In this document: positions 1 to 12,128 of the stretch, one piece after another | How positions within the stretch are numbered: the first letter of the stretch is position 1 | How the letters are laid out: each line of letters begins with the position of its first letter | Source of the DNA: Anaeramoeba flamelloides | Lineage: Eukaryota; Metamonada; Anaeramoebidae | Assembly (NCBI GenBank): GCA_027625915.1 | Contig: JANTQA010000036.1 | Coordinates: 9,011,001 to 9,075,000 of the forward strand | Length of the DNA stretch: 64,000 nt | Reading direction: 5' to 3' | Made by a program: the position numbers and the translations under genes | The notes under the pieces: generated by a model | Told to the model about the DNA's origin: nothing | The model's input: the letters and a program-made list of their open reading frames with translations, nothing else | The model's database searches: none

Positions 1-128
1 TTTTGAAGTTACTTTTAGTTACTGGTAGTTATCCTCTAAAAGGGGGAAAATTTTTCATTTCATTTACTTTTTGTTTTTATCCGGATCTATTTCTCTGAGA
101 TTGATTAAAATTAGTGATCTCTTTTTGT

Positions 129-428
129 TTTGGTGAGTCCTATTGTATTGTTTCTGACTCAATATATTCTTGGTCCTAATTGGCAATTCTAAAGGAGGAG
201 GTAGTGAAGAATTGAAACAACAGAGAAAATGATTTGAAATTATTTCCCATTTTTTCAAAATGCAGAACTAACGAATTCTAAGGAAATAAATTGAAATTGA
301 CTTTTATATTTTTGTTTGAGTGATTCTTTTATTATTGTTGACTCAATATATTCTGGCCCTAACAGGCGATTCTAAAGGGGGGGCGGGGGCGGTAGTGAAG
401 AATTGAAACAACAGAGAATTCTTTGAAT
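129..428. repeat. Tandem duplication, ~190-bp unit
   Basis: Two neighbouring diverged copies share the block GACTCAATATATTCT (156 and 340), a middle block ATTCTAAAGG, and GTAGTGAAGAATTGAAACAA (201 and 392). The second copy has gained a G-rich stretch (about 376-391), unusual in this AT-rich DNA. No convincing protein or RNA gene is seen in either copy. Bases 1-128 and 429-527 show nothing recognisable. Confidence 0.75.
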
Positions 429-527
429 TTTTATACAAGTTGTTTTTCAAATATCAGTATATTAAAATGAGGATCTTAGTTGTGAGTGATTAGTTTTATA
501 TACTATTGGACAAAATGCCTGACAAGA

Positions 528-957
528 AAACAATTCCAAGGCACGATTTTTAATTATTAATATTTGGAAAATTGTTGTTTTATTACTCAATAATTTCAAA
601 TCAATTCCTTTTGATAACGAAACCAATTGTTTTTATAAACTTAATAAGAAATCTACTAAAACTTCATTCAAGTTGAATATCTAAAGAATACTCAACTAAT
701 TGTTTAATAATCAGAAGTAGATCTACATATTTTCAAGAAAAACAATTGTGGTCTGCTTGAATTTGGAAAATGATACTTTTCTATTCTTGTTTTTTTAATG
801 ATTAAATAGTGTTTTGGTGAAGTTTAATTTAATTAATCATCATTCTGACAAGTTGTGAGTTATAATATTAAAGTTTTGATTGATAAATAAAAGAAATTAT
901 TCACTAAAGGCAAAACAATTTCCACAATATTAACAATGAAAAATCGTGTCTTGGAAT
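528..957. mobile_element. TIR element, ~430 bp, non-autonomous
   Basis: The ends are imperfect inverted repeats of roughly 65 bp. The left arm begins with AATTCCAAGGCACGATTTTT and the right arm ends with the complement of AATTCCAAGACACGATTTTT. The interior has no reading frame. A diverged partial copy of the right two thirds lies at about 58990-59220. The superfamily is not assigned because no clear target duplication is visible. Confidence 0.6.
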
Positions 958-2700
958 TATTTTCGTGAAAGGGTATTTTTCAATAATATCTACATAAAAC
1001 ATTTATATTTGCAAAAATAAACTTTTCATTTTCCAAAAAAAATAAATATAATGTATAAAAGCAAAAATTTTGATAATTATTTGTCAGAATTTTTTGAATT
1101 CAATTTTGATCTAATTTTTTTAATAATATTTAAAAAAAAAAAAAATTCATCCAAAATTTGAATTAAATATTATTTTTTTTCTTGTATTTTTTTTTTCACA
1201 ATTTGCATTTCTCTTTTGTAAAACACAATTAAAGTTATATTTCAAACAAGAATGATTAATTCTATATTTTATTTTTTATTTGCATTCTGATATTTTTAGG
1301 AAAATAGATTTTTTTCCTGACTATTTTTTTTTTATTTTTTTTTTTATTAGGAGTTATTATTAAAATTTTCAAATATTTTTTTCTGAATATTTCTTGTTTC
1401 AATTTCAATTATTTGATATTCTTTCAATATTTAAAAATATATTAATTTAACAAGATTCAATATTATTGTTCAAAGTATTTAAAGAGTTAGAAATAATTTT
1501 TTAAAAAAACTATTTCATTAAGTTATAAAAAAAACTTTTAATTACAGATTTTAGTCACTTTAATTTTTCTCGATTTTATTAAAAAAATCCGAATGGTGAA
1601 TATTTCCATTTCTCATTTGTAAATTATCCATATATCAAATGAAAAAGGGTTTCATTTAGGTGAATATAATTTTGATTTTTTTAATTTCAAGATTTACTCA
1701 ATAATTATTGGTGAATACAAAAAAATGATGATTTATGTTAATGTTATTTTTGTTGAAAAGGTTTTGTTTTTTATGATTTTTCCAATACTAATATTCGAAA
1801 ATAATATTTAAATAATTATTTCTGATAAAATATTTTTGCTATTGATTAATCTATATTTTCATAAAAATTTAAAGAAAATTATTCATCATTTATAAATTCT
1901 CTAAAATAATAATTCATAATCAAAATGTACACTCAAAGTCAAAACTTTGTTTGAAAATTTGTAGATAATTGTCCAAATATAAGTAACTTTTTTAATCAAA
2001 GAGATCAATTGTTGTTAAATAGCCTGTATAGACCTTGATATTATGTGATAAAAATAAAAAGTTAAATATTAGTTTTGTTTTTTTATTATTATTCTCGAAG
2101 ATAAATCAATTAAAGAATCAAAGAAACTGGTAAAAAACAATAGGTAAAAGTGATATTATTTTCTTAAAGTTCTACTCTTCAAAAAAAGAAATTCTAGGAT
2201 TAAAAGAATTAAATAGAAAATTTTTTCTCAAAAAAATACAGAAAAGTTTTAGAGAAATTTTTTCAAACAAAAACTATTAAATCTCAGATAAAAATCAACA
2301 AACAATTATCAAAAATTATCAACTATTTAAATTAAATGTCATAATTGCAAAATTTTATCAACAACTTGTATTCAAAGTAAAAAACATTCCCAAAATATTA
2401 AATAGTTTACCCTAAAAATTGATTGATCTTTATGTAGTCAATTGAAAAATGGATTAGGTGTTATTTTTGGAACCAAAGAAGAAGAAAACAAAAGTTTGAT
2501 TTGAAATATAGGTTTGTAGCTCTGAAGAGAAGTATTTTTTGTTATTGTGTCCTTCAGTATTTGATGAATTGGGTCTTTAGAGATGTTTTGGTAAAAATTA
2601 ATAACACGCCTTCTTTGTAGGAACAGCATACTATACTTTTGTATACTACTCTGGTTTTAGTAATCTATCAAAAGATCAAAATTATAGGCTTTTTTGTATT
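958..2700. other. AT-rich intergenic stretch
   Basis: No gene is recognised. The sequence is almost entirely A/T with short homopolymer runs. The only open frame (about 2438-2629, minus) has no family signature and begins at a non-ATG codon. Confidence 0.6.
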
Positions 2701-2900
2701 ATTGAAGAAGTATAAATTACAGTCTAGATATACTTAATCTTTAATTTACTTTCAGAAATTTAAGCGTAAAATCATAAATTTTACGATCATTAATTCAAGA
2801 AAATAATTTCAAATTGTTTGGATTTAAAATTAATACATCAAGATTTTTTTCTTTTAATTTATTTTGAAATCTTATTCTATCAATCTCGGAGAAAGTTCAC
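2701..2900 (-). mobile_element. LINE 3' tail fragment, subfamily B
   Basis: On the minus strand this matches the same C-terminal LINE segment found at 52900-53310, 26400-26765, 9835-10160 and, inverted, 46240-46650. Shared landmarks are the end block with GAAGAAGTATAAATTACA, then CAGAAATTTAAGCGTAAAAT, then the AAAATAATTTCAA block. It is a short 5'-truncated remnant with no intact frame. Confidence 0.6.
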
Positions 2901-3456
2901 AACCCTAAAAATTACTTTTTTTTTCTATTATTTCTTACGTCCATATTTTAAACACACAGGATGGGGTAAAAAACGGAAAAATTTTGATCTTCATTTTGGA
3001 TGATTTTCTTTTTGCAAATTTGGTTTTCAAAGGAGTAGATTGTCATTCGTGAACAAAATTATTTGAGAAAGAAAATTAAAATGAAGTGAGATTTTTTTTC
3101 GAATTAATAATGTGAATGACAGCAAATGGAAAAATTTAATTATTTTTTTATTAATTATTTAAAACCCGAAACTTTTAAAAATTCAAAATTTTAAAGATAT
3201 TTTCCTTCCCCATCTATGTCAAATATTTAAATTTTGGTTCAGTTGAGAATTGTTTAAAGAGACCTATTAAGTAATAATTGTTAAATAAAATATTAATATT
3301 CCCGACTTGGTAGTACTTTTTTTGGAAATTTTGAGACTTGGTTTCGACACAATACCTTTCTCAACACAAAAATTTACATTCTTTCTCAAAATATTCGTAA
3401 ATGTGAAATTTTTTTTTTCATTTTTATCATTTAAATTCATCCCAAATAATATTCAA
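2901..3456. other. Upstream region of the LRR-PP2C gene
   Basis: No gene is seen. About 2998-3105 matches one arm of the hairpin element family described at 32940-33120 (shared GAAAGAAAATTAAAATGAAG). The rest is AT-rich and should contain the promoter of the gene starting at 3457, but no defined element is recognised. Confidence 0.4.
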
Positions 3457-6400
3457 ATGGGAAACAAATTAAACCCAAAAAAAATCAAAAACCCTGGTTT
3501 GTTTCACTTTTATAAGATTCTTCGACTCAAAACAAGGCAACTAATTTGAATCGATTTGCCTTTCTTTCCTAATTTTACCACATAATTGTTCAAACCAAAA
3601 TAAAAAAAAACCTCTTTAACTCTATAAAATAATATTTAAAAATTGAAACTTTGATCGACCGAATAAAAAATTATTTAAAAACAAACACAGTTGCTAGAAA
3701 GTTTTTTACAGATCTACGGCCCTATTACAATAATGAGAAAAAAAAAAAACAAAAAGTAAAATTTTAATTTTTTCTACCAAAATTCAACCATTCCTAATTA
3801 TTTGTTTCCTGAAATCTTCTTAATTAACGATCTGAAATCAAACTTTAGCTACTTTTAAATGTTTTCAAAGTCTTGGAAAGGTGCCCACCCGACAACGAAA
3901 CAATCGCCCTTAGTTTTAATAATATCTCTTTAGGGGATTTGAACACCAAAAGGATAATCCAAGTCTTAACTGGTAACCCATTGGTTACAAAGCTCTCGTT
4001 AAGAAATACAAAAATTACAAAGCAGTCTGCTGAACAATTGTCAGAGTTCTTAAAAACCAAACACTCTCTTCAAGAAGTTGATCTTAGTCATAATAAGATC
4101 GGTAAATTCTTCTTCTTTCTTTCTTTCTTTCATCTTTCACCCTTCTTGAAAATAAAAAAAAACACACTAATAATAACAAAATCATTAATGGAAGCACTTT
4201 CATCATATTTAAGTTTTTATATTGGCTCAGTAACTGTTCATTTTGTTTCAACCAATACTTTATTGTTTTTTTTTACTTGACACACTCAAAAAATTGACCA
4301 AAACCAAAATACATCAAATTAAAAGTTAATTCTTTTTAAATTCATTTTTTTTCTCTTACTAACCCCTTCAAAATAAATATCATCAATAAACAGGAATTTC
4401 TGGTGTAAGAACAATTTGTGATGCAATTTCTCTTCGGCCTATTATTACGGGGCTGTATTTAAACGATTGTAAAATTGGGAATGATGGAGCGATTGTGTTA
4501 TCTGATCTCTTGGAGACGTGTCTAACTTTAGAAAATTTGGAGATCTGTAAAAACAAAGTGGGCAAAAGAGGGATGAGCTTTATCGTTGAGGCGTTGCGGG
4601 AAAACTATACCCTAGTGTCTTTGAGAGTTGAAAAAAACTCGAGCATTTCGAAGGAGGACCTAAGCCAAGCGATGCGCTATGTGGAGCGTAATTCCACTGT
4701 CAGCGAGGTCTTGGATCAAATTATTTCAAACACATGCCATCCTTCTTATAAGTATAGGATGCACAATTTTTCCAAATCCATACGCGGGATTGATATGCTA
4801 CTAGGCAAAAAGCAGCAAATGATGGAGTCTCAAAAAGACAATTCGCGTTTAATCCAAATATTTGAAGAAACAGGCAAGCGCGCAAAAAAAGATACCATTA
4901 TAAACTCCAAAGTGGAGAAGGGTAAATGGAGAGTCGGCTTTGCAGAAATGATGGGGCGAAGAGAAACCCAAGAAGACGTTTTAGTAATTAAAGAAAATTG
5001 GTTTGACTTTACCTCAATTGAATCCATTTGGGCAATGAACTCTGGGTTTTGGTACTCAAGCAGCATCAAGAAAAGAGTCAAGGGGAAATACGAAGATCAA
5101 GAAGAAGAAGAAGAAAAGATTTTCCAAGAAACTATTGTAATGAATGAACTAAGAAACATCGAAATTGAGAATTCAGATTTCTTTGGGCTATTTGATGGGC
5201 ATGGTTTGTATCATTCCTATATTCTTAGGTGTTTTTTGTATTTTTTGTATTTTTGGTTTTTTATAAAATTCAAAATTCCTTATGTGTCTGGAAAATGTAA
5301 TTTGAATATTATAGTCATTTTAACAAAGTAAACCTACTCAAAATGATCTTTTTAGTTTCAACAAAATAAGAGCACTTGATAAGCAATGGGAATTTCTTTT
5401 TCCGAATACTAGCATTTGAAGAAAAATGGGAAAAAACTTTCACTTCATTCTCCTTCCAATTTTTATTCTTTTACAAAGAGAAATAAATCTCAAAGAAATT
5501 GATTGAAATTTGTAAGCCCATGTTTTTTGTTTGGTGCTTTTTTAAGTGTATCTATTGGTCTATACTGACCGGTGTAGCCTAACAATCCGAAACGAAAGTA
5601 AGATTTCAGAATTGGATTAAAGCAAAGATAGATCAATTGATTTTATCCCATTTAAAATTTCAAATAAACTCAATTCCAAAAATTGGGGCACACCTTCAAA
5701 ATCAATTTAATTCCAAGAAAAGTGATATTTGACTCTTAAATAGAAACATTAGATATTAACAATCAATGTAAATAATTTTAAAGTTAATTATTTATCATTT
5801 TTTTTCATTATTTTTTGATTTTTGATTTTCAATAATTTTTTTTGATTTTTTTGGATTCTTTTTTTTTCACAACTTTTCGAAAATCTCAAAATCACTTTAA
5901 AATGAAATTTAAAAAGTTTTCATTCTGATCACAAAAAAAAAAAATTCTTTTTTTATCGAGAAAAAATTTTTTAAAAAAAAATCATGATATGGGGTGCTAG
6001 AGCACATTGCCTACAAACAGACCTTATTATCATTAATGGAAGTGTGAATACTGAATGTATTATTAATGATATTATCAAAAAAATCAAATGTAATTCAACT
6101 CGCTAATTCAGAATATGGTGAGTTGAAATGGATTTTCCAAAAGGATGGAGCTTGTCCACATACTTCAAAAAAAAACTCAAACCTACTTAAATCGGGGATG
6201 TAATGTTCTGGACCCTTGACCCCCAATTCCACAAATTTAAATCCAATTGGGAATTTATGGATACTAAACTGAAAAATTGTAACCAAAAAACGAAGAAGAA
6301 TTTTTAAAATTTTCACTAATGTATGAAATACTTTGAGTTGGGAAACCTAAGATAATTTAGTAAACTCTATATATAAAAGGATAGATTTAGTTATCAAAAG

Positions 6401-9400
6401 ACAAGCTGAATCTATTAATAGTTTTTATTAATTTTTCTTTCAATAAAAATGGATTTTTTGGTAACCGTATTCCAAAAAAAGGGGCACACTTTTTTTTATT
6501 TTTTCTTTTTTATTTTTCAAATTGAATTTTAAATTTACTATAAAATATATAAATAGTATTAATTAAATATTTTCGGGCCTTTTATTATTTTAATGTTTAA
6601 GTATTATGTATTTTGGAGTATATTTTTATTAATGGAATTTTTTTTTATGTCCCATTTTTTGGAATTGAGTTTACTTGGAAAGCAAAAATCAATTCAACTT
6701 AAGTACTAACCAGAAAACCGAAATTTTCCAAAGGCTAGCCCAATGGTTCAAAAAAAAAAAAATTGATTAGTTGATCCTCTTGAAAATAATACAAACATGT
6801 TCAAAAAGTGTATAAAAAAGAAAATTCTAATCTAATGTTACAAATCTTCCAAAAAAAAAAATCAAAAACAAAACACTTTAGACATCTTTTGAAGTTTCAG
6901 ATCTCTGAAAATTCTTAATACTGATAAATTGAAATAAATATTGGAAAAATTTTTGCATCATTTTTCATTTTAGAATTTTTTAACTCAATTTTGAATAAAG
7001 TATTTTGTTGGTGCAAGCGTTATAAAGCTTTTAAAAATTGGGTAGAACTTCAAAATATTCCTTGTAGAGATTTACTGTTTTAAAAGTTAAACTTTATAAG
7101 ATTTATCAAAATAGAAATTAAACTAAATTTTTTTTTGAATTTATAATTATTCTTTTTTAGATCATTGCAACTGGGTTGTTTTTGTTATTAATACTTTGAA
7201 CTTTTGATTTTGTTTTGGATTTGATAATAGTCTGCATGCAATAAACAGAGATTGACAAGTTTTCAAATATTTTTTATTAACAAAAAATTTAAATAAGCTC
7301 ATAAAACCTGTTTTTGAAATGGTACTTATTCTCAATTATAATTTTGAACTTTTTAAAAGTTGCAAAATTTTTAGGATGAAAGAAATATTTTGAATAGAAA
7401 AAAATAATTTTGATTTAAATATTGATAAAAAATTGGAAAATACAATTATTTTGTAAAATCTTTTCAATACATATTTGACTTTCAGATCATATATTCAATT
7501 TTTCAAGAATTAAATACCAAAATTTAAAACATTTTTTCATTTTTTGTATTTCCCTTAAGGTATTAGCCTTAGACTCGAATTTTTGTTTTACAATTAATAA
7601 TCGAACTAAAATTCGCCAAATATTTAATTTTTTGAAATCATATTTTCCAAAATAAAAATTATTTAAAGAAATTAATAAAAAAAATAAATAAAAAAAACTG
7701 TGCTTTTTCTGGATTTATAAGACAAAAGTGATTTATTTTGTGAATAATTGTTAAAAGTTATTTTTTTAACAGTACTTTTCGAAGTTTGAAAATTTTTCAT
7801 TTGCATTTTGAAAATAATTACATACTTTAGTTTTGGATGAATTATTATACCAAATATAACTTGACAAAATGTATAAACTTCGTCTTTATAACAATGATGA
7901 ATATTTTTTTTATTTTATTTTTATTTTTTTTTTTTGATGTATTCTTTACGGTGGGAAGGTTTGGGATGGTTTCATTGAACAAATAGAGGTTTTAATAATA
8001 ATATATATTATCATGATATTAACAATAAAATCGCGATTAGTCCAACTTTACTATTAGTTGAAAAATAAAAAGAACAAAATTTTTCATTAAAATTTCCAAA
8101 AATTATATTTTAAAAATAATGTAACAAATGAATTGCTAATTCAAAAAATCAGCTTAAATTAATAATTTCCCTTTTATAATTGAGGATTTTTGATGACCAG
8201 TTTTAATTCTTGGATTGTTATTTTTTTGGAAATCCGGATGAAAATATTGATCTTTTTATTTTACAATTAACAGTATCACGAAAAATCCTAAAATCGCGAT
8301 AATCAACATTATCGCAATATTCACATTATCGGGAAAAAATGAAAAATTATTTTTTTGAAATCACCTTAAAAAAATATCTCTTTGACTTTGACAAAGCCTT
8401 GAGACTTTTATAACACCCCCCTTTAATAAATGTTTGAAAGTGTTTGAAAGGGTTGTGGGTTGTATCCAGGTGTTTGAAAGTTTTGAAAGACAGAAAATTT
8501 TTATAAAGGGATTGGGTTTGATTTAGTGAACATTAAAATTTATTCCTTTCAATTTTTTTTTGAACAAAATATATAATCTCCAACAAATTTTAAGATCAAA
8601 CAAAAAATTACCCATTTCAACAATATAATTGAATATAAAATATGTGTGTTTTCTTACAATGGGGTTGTTTTACCTTCATAAGTTATAAATAACCAAAAAG
8701 AATAAAGAGTAATTTTCTCTTCTTATTGGTGATCGATTAAATCAAAAAAAACTTAAGCTCTAATTGTGTTTACTGTCTAACACAAAGATGCTCAAAGAAG
8801 AAGAAAGAAAAACAAGAAGACAAATCTAGAAAAATCTTAATAATTGGTGATCATCTGGCTATGGTTGTTCTGAAAGCTTTTTAAAAGTTATCCAACTCCT
8901 TTCAGCGTTCTTGGAATATTGAAAATATTTTCAACCAAGAATACACTCTTTAAATAACGATAAAAGGGTAGGTTGTTTTAGAAGCTCTTTTATTTAACAC
9001 AATTTACAACACCACGATTAGACTGAGAAAATATTTATTTCTCTTTATTTCTTATTGTTGTTGATATATACGGATCGATATGTTTGTCAATTAAATCAAG
9101 AGAAAATACAATAAAACTCTTTGATCTAATCCTTGATTGGATCAAGTATCTTTTTTGTTGTTTTTTAAAAGAAGAATAACTTTTTTGTACATAATCTATT
9201 CATTGATCAAAAAAATTTTCTTTGTAAAAATATTGCTCAATTAGCCCAAAAAAACCATCAACTATTATCTTGCAATTACTTTTTAATCACGATATTTTGA
9301 CTTTTATCGTGATTTTTTGATAATTATCAAGATTTTATAAGAATATCGCGATTTGTCAAATAATCACAATAATATTGAATATCGTGATTTTATAAAATAT

Positions 9401-12128
9401 CGCGATTTGATAGAAATTATCGTGATTTTTGTAACTTTATTGTTACTTTAACAAAGATATCATCAAAACCTCTAATATATTAATGATTTGTTATTTTTTT
9501 TAAAATTTTCATTTATTGGAAAATATTATATCTTTTTCGAATTGTAAATTTCATTAAAAAAGGAAAAAAAAATTGTTTCTTCAAAATAATTTTTTCATAA
9601 ATATGATCAATGGACCATTTTTATGGGTGTAAAATTCATTTTTTCTAATCTTAATCTAAATTGTAGAAATATCCCCTTTTAAAATTTTTTGTTTTTTAAA
9701 TTTTATTGAACTTAAAAACAAAAGAATAAAAAAAATATTCCTAGTAAAATAATATTTTTTTGAAAAAGAACTCAAATAAAGTTTGGGGTTTTCAAAAATT
9801 CTCAATATTTTATTCTTATTGTTGTAGTTGAATTAATGTAAATTATACTCTAAATGCCATTTTACTTAACTTTCATTTCCTTTCAGAAAGTTTAAACTTA
9901 AAATCAGATATTTCATGATTATTAATTAATGAAAATAATTTCAAACTATCTTGATTTAAATTTAGTTCATTGAGATTTATTTCTATCAATTTTTTTTGAA
10001 GTGTTAATCTATTATTTTCATCGGGGGGATACAAACATAAAATGTTTTCAAAAAATTTTAAATTATTTCTTTCTTGTTTATATTTTAATTGGGGGAATCT
10101 TTTTCATTTATTACATAGTAATATCTATTTAAGCAATTGGTAAAATTTCTATTTTTCATAAAAGGAAAAGTAAATAAAAAGGTATTTTTACAATGAGATG
10201 TAGCATATGGGTTTTTTTTTTTTTTTTTTTTAATTTAAAAGAGTTGAGCAAAATCAAAGATTTTTCTCTATTCTTTTGAATTCTGAAAAAGCTAAGGGCT
10301 GTTTTCTTAAGGTTTTCTGCTTGATTTGTAAAATATACATGTTTTTAAAATAAACAGAAAACTTAACAGTAGTGGGTGTTTAACGTGATCATGCAAATGA
10401 TATTATTATATTTTATACTAATATTTTAATTATTTTTCTTATTCTCTTTTTTATTTGATAAATTTTTTTTTTAATTACTCCTTTCTTTTAAATAAATAAA
10501 TAAATAAAAAAGTATTTTTCGACTTGCAGGAAAAAAAAAATGAATTTTCCATTCGGTTAAAAATCAAAGTTTTCAAGTTATTTTAGTTTATGGAAATAAT
10601 AAAAGGGCTTTAGTAATCAAAAAAAAAACTTTTAAATGAAAAATTATTACTATAAAGTCTGCAAATTACTTTATTTTAAAATTATTATTTTTGTTTTTTT
10701 GAATCTCTAAAAATTTTAAAAAATTCTTTTATGATCAACCGAAAAACAAAAATATTAAATCAATAAGAAATAATACAATACTATTGTGAAATAAAAATAA
10801 AAATAAACTATTGCCCAGCCAAAACAGACAGTTGTAATGAGTGTAGTACATGCATTTAAAAGGGTTTTAATGGATATTAGAAAAAAAAAAAATACTATTT
10901 TGGAAATTTCAAAATTAAAAGTATTTTTTTCACATTTTTGGTTTTTTCTTTGTTTCTATTTTTTTTTGTTGATAAGTAAAGATTTTGCAAATTTTATTTT
11001 TATTGCAAGATCGGTAGCCACTAAGAAAAAACCTGTTAGGCTAATGTTATTTCAACTGTTAGAATGTTTTTTAGAAAAATTGTCTTGATTTCTATTAAAA
11101 TTTTATTGGATCTACAATTGAAGATCAATATGAACTTTTTATTATTTTTTTCAAAGTATCTCTAAGAATCTTAATTTTTCAAATTTTAAAAAAATATATC
11201 AAATGATTAGATTTACTTTATACCCGATACCAATCATTATTGAATATGTATTATTCTACTTATTTCTTATTTATTCTTCAAATAGTCAATTATAGCAATT
11301 AATTGATATTTGTAAATTTTTTTTTTTAGGTATCTTTGACTTAAAAAAAGTTTATTCACAAAAATTATTTTTGAGTTTTTTTATGGTTAATTTTAATCAT
11401 AACTATATTCTACTCCTTTTTTTTCTTTTGTCTCAATTGTAAACTTTATTCTTTTTCAATCTTTAAATTATTATTATTATTCTTTTTTAATGCTATATTT
11501 AATGAACAAATATATAATAGGGGGGAGAGAAGCATCTGAGCATGTTGGTAATATACTTCCACTCAAAATCAAAGAAAAAATCCACAATGGTATGAAAATT
11601 GAAAAGGCAATCCACGATTCCTTTGTTGAGCTCCATCACGAGATGCTTCATTGGTGTCTATATAGCGGGACAACTGCTTTATTGATCATAATACTTGGAA
11701 ATTTTGTGTGGGTCGTAAATCTTGGTGATTCAAATGCTGTTTTGTGTCGAAATGGATATACTGTGAGTTTAACAACACCACAAAAGCCAAATGACAAGGA
11801 AGAAAAAAAAAGGATCGAAGAAGCTGGTGGTTATGTCAAGGATGGAAGAGTTAATGGAATGTTGGCAGTTAGTAGAGCCTTTGGCGATGGGTATTTAAAA
11901 AATGTGATAAGTGCAGAACCCCAAATCAATAATTTTCAACTTTCCTCTGCAGACAGTTTTATCATTTTAGCTTGCGATGGTGTATGGGATGTGATATCTG
12001 AAGAGAAAGCTGTTGAAATTGTGTCTGGGGAAATTGACCCTCAAAAGGCAGCAAAAAGATTAAGGGATGAAGCATATACCCAAGGAAGTACTGATAATAT
12101 TTCAGTAATTATAATTTTTCTTGATTAA
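3457..12128 (+). CDS. LRR-PP2C protein phosphatase, 4 exons
   Basis: Predicted exons are 3457-3496, 3871-4101, 4394-5203 and 11521-12128, giving 562 residues. Residues ~20-185 carry ribonuclease-inhibitor-type leucine-rich repeats (for example LQEVDLSHNKIG, ITGLYLNDCKIG). Residues ~270-562 are a PP2C (PPM) Ser/Thr phosphatase with the metal-site motifs RETQED (ends D285), DGHGGRE (358-364), SGTTAL, NLGDSNAVL, AVSRAFGD, ACDGVWD (D513) and TDN (552-553). All key acidic residues are present, so activity is likely. About 70 residues, including an acidic run, are inserted between the first two motifs. The DGHGGRE motif is split by the 6.3-kb intron and rejoins in phase. Exon 1 (MGNKLNPKK) is the least certain: it rests on phase and a GTTTGT donor, and would give a possible N-myristoylation start. 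LRR-PP2C proteins occur in Entamoeba, and yeast adenylate cyclase pairs the same domains. The LRRs probably choose the partner; the substrate is unknown. Confidence 0.87.
5664..6677 (+). mobile_element. Decayed Tc1/mariner transposon
   Basis: Inverted ends of ~28 bp (TAAACTCAATTCCAAAAA at the left, its near-complement ending near 6677) bound a 1.0-kb element. On the plus strand, 5980-6090 reads MIWGARAHCLQTDLIIINGS and 6110-6260 reads WIFQKDGACPHTSKK then a degraded LTPNSTNLNPIGNLW. These match the Tc1/mariner transposase core (WGAI...L, QDNAPCHTSK with the second catalytic Asp, and PDLNPIENLW). Here QDNAPCH has become QKDGACPH, and a stop and a frame change separate the blocks, so it is a pseudogene. 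The N-terminal DNA-binding part was not found. Confidence 0.75.
7986..9472. mobile_element. TA-flanked TIR element, ~1.49 kb, with ATCGCGAT motifs
   Basis: The element starts GAGGTTTTAAT and ends with the complement of GAGGTTTTGAT, each flanked by TA, as expected for a TA target duplication. Near both ends lie clusters of the palindromic motif ATCGCGAT and variants (about 8029-8040, 8270-8340 and 9286-9440), which stand out against the AT-rich background. No transposase frame is visible, so it is non-autonomous. A short tandem of GTGTTTGAAAG sits near 8430-8490. Confidence 0.6.
9835..10160 (-). mobile_element. LINE 3' tail fragment, subfamily B, inside intron
   Basis: It aligns on the minus strand with 52900-53310 and 26400-26765 over the C-terminal coding end and tail, including ATGATTATTAATTAATGAAA and TACATAGTAATATCTATTTA. 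It is 5'-truncated and degraded. Confidence 0.6.

Larger units (their letters stand above)
5204..11520 (+). other. 6.3-kb intron of the LRR-PP2C gene
   Basis: The donor is GTTTGT and the acceptor AATAG. No extra exon is needed: the flanking codons rebuild an unbroken PP2C motif. Besides the elements listed separately, it holds half of the 32940-type hairpin near 5395-5475 and a block at 10505-10610 that resembles the flank of the LINE at 14311-14400. A 24-base T run lies near 10208. An open frame at 10837-11088 is discussed under findings. Confidence 0.8.

Noticed and set aside
201-240. U6 snRNA-like block (ATTGAAACAACAGAGAAAAT) in the 5' tandem repeat
   Set aside because: The ACAGAGA core resembles U6, but the following AGCATGGCCCCTGCGCAAGG region and the 3' stem are absent, and the block is duplicated in a repeat.
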